A DNA stretch of 64,000 bases from UBA10438 sp964432155. GTDB lineage: Bacteria > Bacteroidota > Ignavibacteria > Kapaibacteriales > Kapaibacteriaceae. The stretch covers positions 43,028 through 107,027 of the forward strand of contig CAYSMF010000007.1 of NCBI GenBank assembly GCA_964432155.1. Reading direction: 5' to 3'. Shown in pieces: positions 42,906 to 50,848 of this stretch. Both the position numbers and the translations under genes were made by a program. Each line of letters opens with the position of its first letter. Position 1 is the first letter of the stretch. A model generated the notes under the pieces. It saw only the letters and a program-made list of their open reading frames with translations, had not been told where the DNA came from and ran no database searches.

Positions 42906-43790
42906 TTAGTCGTTGTCGGGTCCTGCCGTCGAGAAGCGAACAATCACTGGACAATGATCGCTGACCGCATCGGCCATCTGTGGCTGGAGGAAAGCTCGTG
43001 TATTCTCCATCCGCTCCGAGCCCTTCATCACACGCTCTTGCGCAGATGTCGACACAACGACATGATCTATCGTGGTCCAGTTGTCGTTCTTGCAGCTCTT
43101 GAGCGCACCCGTGAGAAACTGCATCGACGAGCTCTCCAACAATGGCGTGAGCGTCGCATTCTGTCGGCGAGAAGTAAAGTCATTGAAGTCGCCAACAATA
43201 ATCACATCGCGTTCCTTGCCCGCAGCGATCACCGAATCGGACCAGCGCTTGAGCAGCGCAACTTGTTCGAGACGGATCTGACGGGACTCATCGCGAAGTT
43301 GATTGGTGCTGTCGTGTCGTGACGTGCTCTTGAGGTGCACCACCATCATCACCCAGTCGAAGGATCCCTTTGTGCACCGCACCACGTATCCAGGACGAAG
43401 GCCCCTACGTCCGAGCGTAAGCGCATCATAGGTGCCGAGTGGTTCTACCTGGACACCCTTCCGTACAATCAGTCCTACGTTTTGCTTAATCCCAGCATCG
43501 GCGAGGTATCCTGTGTAGCCATCGAGGTAGCGTGTTACACGACGAAGCGCAACGTTGTTTTCAACCTCCTGCACACCAAGCACATCAACACCTGTGCGAG
43601 CAATCACGTCAGCAATCAAGAGACATTCCTGATCTGATCGCGGCTTCAAATCCGAAGCTCCATCACCCAGCCACTCAATGTTAAACGTGCCGATTGTCAC
43701 CGTGTTCTCCGGTGCCCCCTGCGGAGTATGACACGCCAGAAGGAATGCGCAGGCAACTGCACCAAGAGCTACACGAATGTGCTTCATCAT
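42906..43790 (-). CDS. Endonuclease/exonuclease/phosphatase-family lipoprotein
   Basis: 294 residues. The lipoprotein signal is VACAFLLAC. The DNase I-like fold shows GTFNIEWLG, VLGVQEVENN, VVHLKS, VIIVGDFND and SDHCPVIV, carrying the catalytic Glu, Asp and His. Such secreted enzymes may cut DNA or phosphoesters; the lipid anchor suggests scavenging at the envelope. It is translationally coupled to the proline dehydrogenase gene downstream in the same direction of transcription (ATGA at 43787-43790). Confidence 0.85.
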   Translation of the reverse strand: MMKHIRVALGAVACAFLLACHTPQGAPENTVTIGTFNIEWLGDGASDLKPRSDQECLLIADVIARTGVDVLGVQEVENNVALRRVTRYLDGYTGYLADAGIKQNVGLIVRKGVQVEPLGTYDALTLGRRGLRPGYVVRCTKGSFDWVMMVVHLKSTSRHDSTNQLRDESRQIRLEQVALLKRWSDSVIAAGKERDVIIVGDFNDFTSRRQNATLTPLLESSSMQFLTGALKSCKNDNWTTIDHVVVSTSAQERVMKGSERMENTRAFLQPQMADAVSDHCPVIVRFSTAGPDND

Positions 43791-44689
43791 CGTCCTGTAA
43801 GTACTGCCTTAGCGATATAGCCAGCCACCTTTGGATTCTCTTTGAGTCGGCGCGTCGAGTATCCATACCAATCTTCGCCAAACGGCACATAGATGCGCAT
43901 GCCATGGCCAGCCTTGATCAAGGAATCACGACGATCTTCACGGACGCCGAGGAGCATCTGGAACTCGTAGCGTGATGCATCGCAGCCACGCTCACGTACC
44001 TGGCGTTCAGCGTCGACGATGAGCTCTTCGTCGTGCGTTGCGATGTGCGTGCGACCCTCTGCTGAGAGCAGGATGCCGAGCAGCTTCTTGTAATTGGCGC
44101 GAACTTCATCAGGATCTTGGAACGCGTGCTCTGCAGACTCAACGTAGATACCCTTACAGAGGCGCACCGATGGAGCATACTCGAGCAGCGAACGAATGTC
44201 GGCTTCGGAACGACGCAGATACGCCTGAATCACCACGCCCACATTCGAACGTCCCTCTCGACGAAGGCGACGGTAGAAGTCGAGCGTCACATCCGTGTAT
44301 GGCGTATTCTCCATGTCCATACGGACGAAGATTCCATGACGTGCTGCTTCGTCGACAAGCGAACACAAGTTCTGATATGCGAACTCATGATCGATGTCCA
44401 ATCCAAGCGACGTAAGCTTCACACTGAGATACGACGACAGCGAATGTTGACGAATGGCGTCAATCACCGTGGCCTGTGTTGCTGTTTCATGCACAGCACG
44501 CTCGCGTGATTCCACGAATTCGCCGAGCACGTCGATCGTCGACGTTGCACCCTTCGCCATCAGATCCTTCGTCACCCGCACGGCATCAACGAGCTGTGGC
44601 CCAGCGATGTATCGCTGAGCCACAATGCGGACAATACTCTTCGGGATGATAGGAAGACTGGCAACAACGAGACTATTGAAAAGACTCAC
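43787..44689 (-). CDS. Proline dehydrogenase
   Basis: 300 residues, a monofunctional PRODH barrel. Conserved parts are VKLTSLGLDID, RMDMENTPYTD, VRLCKGIYVE and RIYVPFGEDWYGYSTRRLKENP, which holds the substrate Arg pair. It oxidises proline to pyrroline-5-carboxylate with FAD and feeds electrons to quinones. The second enzyme (P5C dehydrogenase) is not in the window. It is transcribed ahead of the endonuclease/phosphatase gene. Confidence 0.92.
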   Translation of the reverse strand: MSLFNSLVVASLPIIPKSIVRIVAQRYIAGPQLVDAVRVTKDLMAKGATSTIDVLGEFVESRERAVHETATQATVIDAIRQHSLSSYLSVKLTSLGLDIDHEFAYQNLCSLVDEAARHGIFVRMDMENTPYTDVTLDFYRRLRREGRSNVGVVIQAYLRRSEADIRSLLEYAPSVRLCKGIYVESAEHAFQDPDEVRANYKKLLGILLSAEGRTHIATHDEELIVDAERQVRERGCDASRYEFQMLLGVREDRRDSLIKAGHGMRIYVPFGEDWYGYSTRRLKENPKVAGYIAKAVLTGR

Positions 44690-44713
44690 GTCGTCACATC
44701 CTTCTGTTGGAGG

Positions 44714-47272
44714 TTATCGAATAATTGCCAGAGGGGCCATCATCATGCGGGAACCCACACGAACGCCAATCTGGTACGAACCTGCTGCGACAGTGCTCAG
44801 CGGGAGCTCCAATGTTGTCACACCTTGCGCAAGAGCAACATTCGAACGCAGAACAATCTCGCGACCATCTGTTGTGATCAGTACGACTGCAGCATCAGGT
44901 GCTGCTACCGTAGCAGTTACATCAAGGCGAACAACCGACGACGCAGGGTTCGGTGAAACACGCGTCAGCGCAAAGCCGGCAGCAGCCTGCTCTTCTTCAA
45001 CCGACACAGGAGCATCACACGAGTCAATGCGGAGCGAGTTACGTGTTGCGAGAACTTCCTCCGACTGCGCGTCGATCACACGGAGCTTCACCATCGTACC
45101 AGCAGGGACGTTGTTCATGTTGACGTTACGGCTGAAGATTTGCCACAGCACGGTTTCAACCGTTGACTGCTGCGTAGCAGTGCGCCAGTTTGCACCGTCG
45201 TCTGTTGAGTACTGGATGCGAATCGTTGGAACAAAGTCGGCACTCCAACGGAATTGGTTCGGCTGATTCTTACACAGCGATCCATTCTCGGCTGGGATCT
45301 CAAGCGCGAAGCGGCGTGCTCCAATCGCAAACGGCTGACTTGTTGACGGCACGTTTGGTGCGCTCAGAGCGCTGACCTTGATGCGTGCAGCTTCTGTTGA
45401 CACCTGCGGTACAGTCCACGCAAACGACGTTGCTGCCGATGATTCTTGGAGTGTCTCCCAGGTTGTGCCATCAGGTGCGAATTCAAGCTTCACGTTTCCG
45501 ACGCCCTGTCCCTTTGTCCAGCGGATTGTAAACGACGAACCTTGTCCGAGGCGCTCGCCACCCTTTGGTGCATCGAGCGTAACAGGAATGCTGATGCGAT
45601 AGCTCGCAAGTGATGTGTCGTTCACCGACGGATTCGATGCGTCTTCTGCACGAACCCAGAACGTTGTCACACCAAGTGCTGGCACGCTCCATTGGTATTG
45701 GCGATCTGCTGCATTCACATTCGGTGCGAACACCGTCCATGGTCCACTCGCTGTTGGACCCCATGCCAGATTGATAGCAGAGACACGTGCCGATGCCCAG
45801 CGGATTGTCATCTTCTCGCCAAGGCTATACGCATCTGTTCCGCGTGGCTCAGTAATCGTGATTGTTGGCTTTGTAACGAATGGTGCACATGAGCTCGCAG
45901 CAATCCAGCCGCGCATGCGCTCTGCAACACGCGAACCGAACGTCAGTGGCGTGCGGCTACCGTTGGCAAGATGGCAATAGCTCATGATCGTACCCGGCAC
46001 AACGCGACGCAGTGAAGGATCGCTGTAGCAACCGTCTGTACCATCAATGCTCAACTGACACGTGTCAACAGGCGGACTCCAGAAGCAGTTGTGCGTGTGG
46101 AACGCGCCAATGTTGTGACCCATTTCGTGTGCTGCGACGAAGACGTCCCACACGAATGCATTGGAGCGATTCGGGTCGCCCGGGATCTCATTTGCGTTGA
46201 GGTATACCGTCGACACACCGTAACCGCCACGGTGCTTCTTGTTGCACAGACCGTTGAGGTATGCAATACCACCAACAAACGATCCACCGACTGGTCGGAT
46301 GAGCGCGTACAAGTGTGCAACAGTGCGATCGACGTTATTCATGCGGCGCGACCAGTCGAGCGAGAATTCGCTGAGAAGTTCGCCTGGCTCGCGGCCGTCG
46401 TAGAAATATCCAGATGGCTCATCGAGCGTGTACTTTTCGAAGTATCCCATGTACAGCATCGCATCGAGCTCTTGCTCGTACACTTGGGCCATTGCAGCTA
46501 CGACCTTGATGAAGTACTGAGCGACTTCTTCATCCGTGTCGCCACGACGCTTCATCACACTGTCGATGTCCTCGCGGAGAACAACGGCAATCTTGAATTC
46601 ACGCAGATAATCGTTTTGTGCACCTTCAGCTGCCTTCGCCTTTGCAGGAATCGACATCTGTTGTGCTGCCTTGTCCATATCGACTGGGAGTTGCTCGTTA
46701 CCGCACACGAAGCGCGACAGTGGATCAACGCCAAACATGACTGCCTCATCGGCAATCGTATGAAGCGTAGCATCGCCTTGACGTGCAAGTGCATAGTCGC
46801 GGCCGATCACCGTACGCTGACCGTTGGCTGACTGAACGAAGCCTGTGACGTTGCCGTCGCTGTAGTGGATCGAGACCTTCGTCATCGGATCACCATTGAC
46901 CGTTCCGCGGTACGAAATCACCGGACGCACCTTCATGGCAACCTTGCCCTGCTTGGTATGCGTGTAGAACTCCGTATTGGCGTCGACCACGCCACGCGTG
47001 CGCTCGAGCACGAGAGTGGCATTTTCGTTCCAGACGAGCGGGAAATTCGTCAGCGTGATACGCTGCTCGGCGATGTCGAACACCGACCGCGCAACAGCAT
47101 GCTGAAGCATCACCGGACGGGAGAATCCGATCTGTTGAACACTGGTTTGGCTCTTCAGCGTTACGGGCACGAACATCTGTCGTGCGTCGACGGTACGCTG
47201 GGCAAATGAAGGCGTTGCGACGATCCCTGCGATCATCACGAACACCATGGCAATAAACAGGTTACGTGTCAT
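44714..47272 (-). CDS. Secreted reprolysin-type zinc metalloprotease with T9SS C-terminal domain
   Basis: 852 residues from ATG 47272 (a start at 47308 would extend the N-terminus before the signal). The signal peptide is FVMIAGIVATPSFAQ. A propeptide-like region (to about 220) is followed by a metzincin domain with HEMGHNIGAFH at 382-392 (zinc ligands and Glu) and the Met-turn GTIMSYCH at 427-434. Several beta-sandwich domains follow, and the last 80 residues are a T9SS sorting domain (VSPNPASSVVRLDV ... GSYQIGVRVG). It would be exported by the type IX system and anchored or released outside the cell to degrade protein. Confidence 0.92.
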   Translation of the reverse strand: MTRNLFIAMVFVMIAGIVATPSFAQRTVDARQMFVPVTLKSQTSVQQIGFSRPVMLQHAVARSVFDIAEQRITLTNFPLVWNENATLVLERTRGVVDANTEFYTHTKQGKVAMKVRPVISYRGTVNGDPMTKVSIHYSDGNVTGFVQSANGQRTVIGRDYALARQGDATLHTIADEAVMFGVDPLSRFVCGNEQLPVDMDKAAQQMSIPAKAKAAEGAQNDYLREFKIAVVLREDIDSVMKRRGDTDEEVAQYFIKVVAAMAQVYEQELDAMLYMGYFEKYTLDEPSGYFYDGREPGELLSEFSLDWSRRMNNVDRTVAHLYALIRPVGGSFVGGIAYLNGLCNKKHRGGYGVSTVYLNANEIPGDPNRSNAFVWDVFVAAHEMGHNIGAFHTHNCFWSPPVDTCQLSIDGTDGCYSDPSLRRVVPGTIMSYCHLANGSRTPLTFGSRVAERMRGWIAASSCAPFVTKPTITITEPRGTDAYSLGEKMTIRWASARVSAINLAWGPTASGPWTVFAPNVNAADRQYQWSVPALGVTTFWVRAEDASNPSVNDTSLASYRISIPVTLDAPKGGERLGQGSSFTIRWTKGQGVGNVKLEFAPDGTTWETLQESSAATSFAWTVPQVSTEAARIKVSALSAPNVPSTSQPFAIGARRFALEIPAENGSLCKNQPNQFRWSADFVPTIRIQYSTDDGANWRTATQQSTVETVLWQIFSRNVNMNNVPAGTMVKLRVIDAQSEEVLATRNSLRIDSCDAPVSVEEEQAAAGFALTRVSPNPASSVVRLDVTATVAAPDAAVVLITTDGREIVLRSNVALAQGVTTLELPLSTVAAGSYQIGVRVGSRMMMAPLAIIR

Positions 47273-47297
47273 GGGCCACTCGATGTGAAACGAACGG

Positions 47298-47305
47298 TAA
47301 AGATA
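47298..47305 (-). promoter_or_regulatory. TATCTTTA box before the metalloprotease gene
   Basis: On the minus strand TATCTTTA, one base off the TAnnTTTG consensus, lies 25 bases before ATG 47272. It falls in the 59-base gap after tmk. Confidence 0.4.
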
Positions 47306-47331
47306 CACAATGGACGTGACGCAGGAGTTCC

Positions 47332-47958
47332 CTACACAGGCAACGAAGTACGCTGTTGGAGCACGCTGAGGATGTCCTGATGGATGACTCCACGATCCCG
47401 AGCTCCATCAATAACGACCATTCGTGAGGGGTCGTCCTGGGCAATGGCGAGGTAGCCTTCGCGTACACGCTCGAAAAACTCCCGTCCTGCTCGCTCCATA
47501 CGATCTGGCTCGCCGGCTCCCGTGTCGAAGTGCATGCGCTGTTGCGCCTGCTCAAAGGCCACATCGATAAAGAACGTCACGCTTGGCATGACCCCCCGAG
47601 TGGCGATTCGGTTACACGATTTGACGTGGTCCATGTCGAGCATGCGACCATACCCTTGATAGGCTGTCGTGCTGTCGACATACCGGTCGCATAAGATTAC
47701 AGTGCCCTGTTCAAGAGCCGGTTCGATGACTTTTTCAACCAGCTGTGTGCGTGCGGCGCTAAACAGCAACAACTCGGCTGTTGGCGTAATGGTCTGCTTC
47801 GTACTCAGGAGGATCTCACGGATCGACTCAGAGAGCAGGGTCGCCCCTGGCTCCCGAATAGTCATCACCGTCGCCCCTGCCTGTTCGAGCACGTCACGGA
47901 GCAACACGAGCTGTGTGCTCTTTCCACTTCCGTCGATGCCCTCGAACGAGATAAACAT
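47332..47958 (-). CDS. tmk: Thymidylate kinase
   Basis: 208 residues. The P-loop FEGIDGSGKSTQ is at 4-15, the DR motif is in ILCDRYVDSTTAYQGYGR, and the lid is helical with E and R residues. It phosphorylates dTMP to dTDP. Its ATG overlaps the stop of the TadA-RsmI gene by one base (TAATG), so it is translationally coupled. Confidence 0.95.
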   Translation of the reverse strand: MFISFEGIDGSGKSTQLVLLRDVLEQAGATVMTIREPGATLLSESIREILLSTKQTITPTAELLLFSAARTQLVEKVIEPALEQGTVILCDRYVDSTTAYQGYGRMLDMDHVKSCNRIATRGVMPSVTFFIDVAFEQAQQRMHFDTGAGEPDRMERAGREFFERVREGYLAIAQDDPSRMVVIDGARDRGVIHQDILSVLQQRTSLPV

Positions 47959-49154
47959 TACGAAGCCCCCTGAATAGCTGGTGCGACCATCACAACAATC
48001 TCCCCCTTTACGCCGCCGCGCGCACGAAGTGCGTCGGCTACATCCGAGGCAGTTCCACGAATGTACTCTTCATGGAGTTTCGAGAGTTCGCGCGCTACAA
48101 CAACGCGCCGGTCTGGTCCGCCAATCGCTGCAATATCGTCGATGAGTTCCTGCAAACGATACGGCGATTCATACATCACCACAGTACCGTGGTAGGCCAG
48201 ATGCGTCTGAAGGAATTGTGCTCGCCCCTTTTTCTGCGGCGGAAACCCCACGAAACAAAATGCATCAGTGGGAAGTCCCGACGCCGCCACAGCTGTTGTC
48301 AACGCCGAAGCGCCTGGCAATGCAACCACGCGGCATCCGGCTTCGATACACGCTTGTACAGCGCGATACCCAGGATCGCTGATACCAGGCATCCCTGCAT
48401 CGCTCACCAGCGCAACGCGCTGTCCTTGTGATACGCGGTATGCGATTTCCGTCGCACGCTCACGCTCATTGTGTTCGTGATAACTCAACAGGGTCTTACG
48501 CGGCACATCATATTTCTTGAGCAAGGGGCTCGTGTGACGTGTGTCTTCACAGACAATCACATCAACTTCGCGCAGTGTTTTCACCGCTCGCAGCGTCATG
48601 TCTTCGAGGTTACCAATCGGTGTTGGCACAAGGAACAATGCTCCTGACGTGCTCGGCGGCTGCACAGGCGCTGCGGGCTCAACCTCATCACGGTCGCGTT
48701 GACGCGCAAAGAAGTCGCGAAGCAACGCACTACACTCTTCCTCGCAGATTCCTGTGCGCACCGTTGCTTGGTGATTGAGACGCGGATCGTCGAGAAGCTC
48801 GAAGACACTTCGGCATGCACCCGTCTTGGGATCTGCGGCCCCGTAGACCACCGTTGGGATGCGCGCGAGCAGAATTGCGCCTGCGCACATCGAGCATGGT
48901 TCAAGCGTAACGTAGAGTGTGCAGTCTTCGAGAAACTTTTCGCCGATGTGGCGAACAGCCTGTTCAATGGCAACAATCTCTGCATGTCGCGTTGGATCGC
49001 CCATGCGCTGAATTTCGTTCGCGCCACGACCGATGATCTCATCGCCGCGCACAATCACGCAACCAACAGGTACATCGCCCAATCGACCCGCTTCGTCGGC
49101 GAGCACGAGGGCTTCCTGCATGAACTGTATGTGTTTGCGGGCGACTTCCGACAC
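47958..49154 (-). CDS. Fusion of tRNA adenosine deaminase (TadA) and 16S rRNA 2'-O-methyltransferase (RsmI)
   Basis: 398 residues from GTG 49154, one base after the stop of the preceding gene. A longer ATG start at 49205 would overlap that gene by 50 bases. With the GTG start the zinc/catalytic residues fall at His57 and Glu59 (HAE) and Cys87 and Cys90 (PCSMC), the same positions as in E. coli TadA. A linker (about 150-170) leads to RsmI, starting FLVPTPIGNLEDMTLRA and containing CEDTRHTSPLL, VSDAGMPGISDPG and LPGASA. TadA makes inosine at the wobble base of tRNA-Arg(ACG). RsmI methylates C1402 in the 16S decoding site. Both catalytic sets look intact. An error joining two genes is possible but the frame is clean. 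Confidence 0.88.
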   Translation of the reverse strand: MSEVARKHIQFMQEALVLADEAGRLGDVPVGCVIVRGDEIIGRGANEIQRMGDPTRHAEIVAIEQAVRHIGEKFLEDCTLYVTLEPCSMCAGAILLARIPTVVYGAADPKTGACRSVFELLDDPRLNHQATVRTGICEEECSALLRDFFARQRDRDEVEPAAPVQPPSTSGALFLVPTPIGNLEDMTLRAVKTLREVDVIVCEDTRHTSPLLKKYDVPRKTLLSYHEHNERERATEIAYRVSQGQRVALVSDAGMPGISDPGYRAVQACIEAGCRVVALPGASALTTAVAASGLPTDAFCFVGFPPQKKGRAQFLQTHLAYHGTVVMYESPYRLQELIDDIAAIGGPDRRVVVARELSKLHEEYIRGTASDVADALRARGGVKGEIVVMVAPAIQGAS

Positions 49155-49155
49155 G

Positions 49156-50067
49156 TTACTTACCCTGACGGGCTTCCTCGTATTGCTGCGTCTTGCCGGG
49201 ATCAAGGAAGCGGAGATCTGCCCACACTTGTGGATTCGCTACGCCCTTGAAGATGTCGGCAATCTCGCCCGACTTCGCATCGAAGAAGGCTTGGAGAACA
49301 ACGCTGCGGTTAGAAATCTTCGTGCGCTTGAAGGTGGCCATGTCGTTGATCACTTGCGCAAGTGCGGCGCGTCCTTCGTCCTTATTCTCTGCGTAAACGT
49401 CGACTGCTTCGTGGTAATCGAAGAACAGGCGACGCAGACCTTGATACCGCATGTCGTTAAGCTCTGTCACCATCGCCATCCGGGTGAACTGTCCAGGCTG
49501 ATACACGGTGCTGAATTGGCTGACGCCTTGAGCGTTACCAGTCTGTGCAATCGACAATGCTGCCTTGAACATATCTGTGCCACCGAGATCGTCGTACGTA
49601 TCCATGTCGAGACCGATGGCAAGCATCATGTAGAAGTCGAGCACACTCGTAAAGTGATCATAGCGGAGTGGCTGATACACCAGCGTCGGACTATTCGACC
49701 ATTCAAAGGTCCAATCCTGATCGAAGACGCGGAGCAAGCCACCACCTGTGCCAGGTGTATTGTTTACAAGGCGCTTGGAAACAATCGACAAACGTGCCGA
49801 ATAGTTGTTGCCGTTGCGCCCATTGAGATAGATCGTGATGTCAACCGGAATGCGCGGTCCTTCCCAATCCTCACCCGTGTAGCGGTTCGACTGCAAGTAG
49901 TTCTTGACCGTTTCTGCCATGAGCATGACGTCCTGACGTTGGTCAAGCGTAAGCGGCTGCATATCGACCCGAACCGTCGGGTCGAGTTCTTGCGCGTGCA
50001 CCGTCACGAACGGCGCACACACTCCCACGATGAGGGAAAGCACGAGGACAAGGATCTGGTGATTCAT
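49156..50067 (-). CDS. DUF4835 family protein (PorD-like)
   Basis: 303 residues from ATG 50067, four codons inside a longer start at 50079. The signal peptide is LVLSLIVGVCAPFVTVHAQE. Family features include DQDWTFEWSNSPTLVYQPLRYDHFTSVLDFY in pieces (for example WTFEWSN, RYDHFTSVLDFY) and VLQAFFDAKSGEI near the end. DUF4835 is linked to the type IX secretion system and sometimes named PorD; that link is from memory. It should be periplasmic. It is divergent from the next gene, with starts overlapping. Confidence 0.85.
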   Translation of the reverse strand: MNHQILVLVLSLIVGVCAPFVTVHAQELDPTVRVDMQPLTLDQRQDVMLMAETVKNYLQSNRYTGEDWEGPRIPVDITIYLNGRNGNNYSARLSIVSKRLVNNTPGTGGGLLRVFDQDWTFEWSNSPTLVYQPLRYDHFTSVLDFYMMLAIGLDMDTYDDLGGTDMFKAALSIAQTGNAQGVSQFSTVYQPGQFTRMAMVTELNDMRYQGLRRLFFDYHEAVDVYAENKDEGRAALAQVINDMATFKRTKISNRSVVLQAFFDAKSGEIADIFKGVANPQVWADLRFLDPGKTQQYEEARQGK

Positions 50068-50848
50068 GTGGTGTACCAAGCAAAATCAATGGTGGACGAA
50101 TCTACGGACCATCGCGCTGATGGCGGCGATGTTCCTGAGTCCGGCATGGATCCAAGCACAGCCAAGTGCCAGCGGATGCGGAATCATCAGCGAGGCAGAC
50201 GCAGCGGAGGCACCCTCATTGCCTGTTCGATCAGCATTCAGCGTCCGCACACGTCCAGCTCCGCTGGGCATCGTGGAGCTCTCGTCGCTCCGCATTGCGT
50301 TAGGCATGGCTCCATATCAGGCCGGTGGGTGGATCGATGGACGTGGCGGCAGCGAGTGGACCGATGTGACGATCGGGGCACATATGCGCTGGACAGTCGA
50401 CTCTACATTTGCCATCGGCGTCGCTCCACGCCTTCGATCACTTTGGTTTCGCGCCTTTCCTCCGCACCATATCGCGGCGTTGGATGTCCATGGAACAGCA
50501 ACCTATGGCGCGCTCACTGCCGGCGTAGCGCTTCGTGATCTTCCGCTCACTGACGCAGTGCCGCGCCCCTTCCTGCATGTAAGCACGATGTTCGATCTCT
50601 CCGACCTCCGCGTTGCTCTTGATCTGGGTATGAATGCTGCGAGCGAGATGTGGATTGGCATCACTGCCGATGCGATCGTGAGCAGAGGTATACGCGTTGC
50701 TGGACTCATTCGAACACAACCGTTTGCTGTGCATGCCGGCGCTCGAGCAGCGATCGATCAGACGCATGCAATTATCACGACAGTGATCTATCGTCAATCA
50801 CTTGGCATCATCCCTGAGCTGGCATGGATCTGGTCCTTCGATGCCTAA
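50066..50848 (+). CDS. Outer-membrane-type protein of unknown function
   Basis: 260 residues from ATG 50066, the only start that gives a good signal peptide (MAAMFLSPAWIQAQ preceded by positive residues); an in-frame ATG at 50120 would leave that core without a charged n-region. The mature chain is rich in beta-strands and glycine, with GGWIDGRGGSEW and YRQSLGIIPELAW, and resembles an eight-stranded barrel. Its start overlaps the divergent DUF4835 start, so promoters lie inside each other's coding sequence. It overlaps the next gene by 25 bases. Confidence 0.6.
   Translation: MWCTKQNQWWTNLRTIALMAAMFLSPAWIQAQPSASGCGIISEADAAEAPSLPVRSAFSVRTRPAPLGIVELSSLRIALGMAPYQAGGWIDGRGGSEWTDVTIGAHMRWTVDSTFAIGVAPRLRSLWFRAFPPHHIAALDVHGTATYGALTAGVALRDLPLTDAVPRPFLHVSTMFDLSDLRVALDLGMNAASEMWIGITADAIVSRGIRVAGLIRTQPFAVHAGARAAIDQTHAIITTVIYRQSLGIIPELAWIWSFDA

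Noticed and set aside
49033..50538. Long plus-strand open frame of about 500 codons
   Set aside because: It lies antisense to the DUF4835 gene and the TadA-RsmI fusion, lacks family motifs, and its composition follows codon bias of the opposite strand. Shadow frame.
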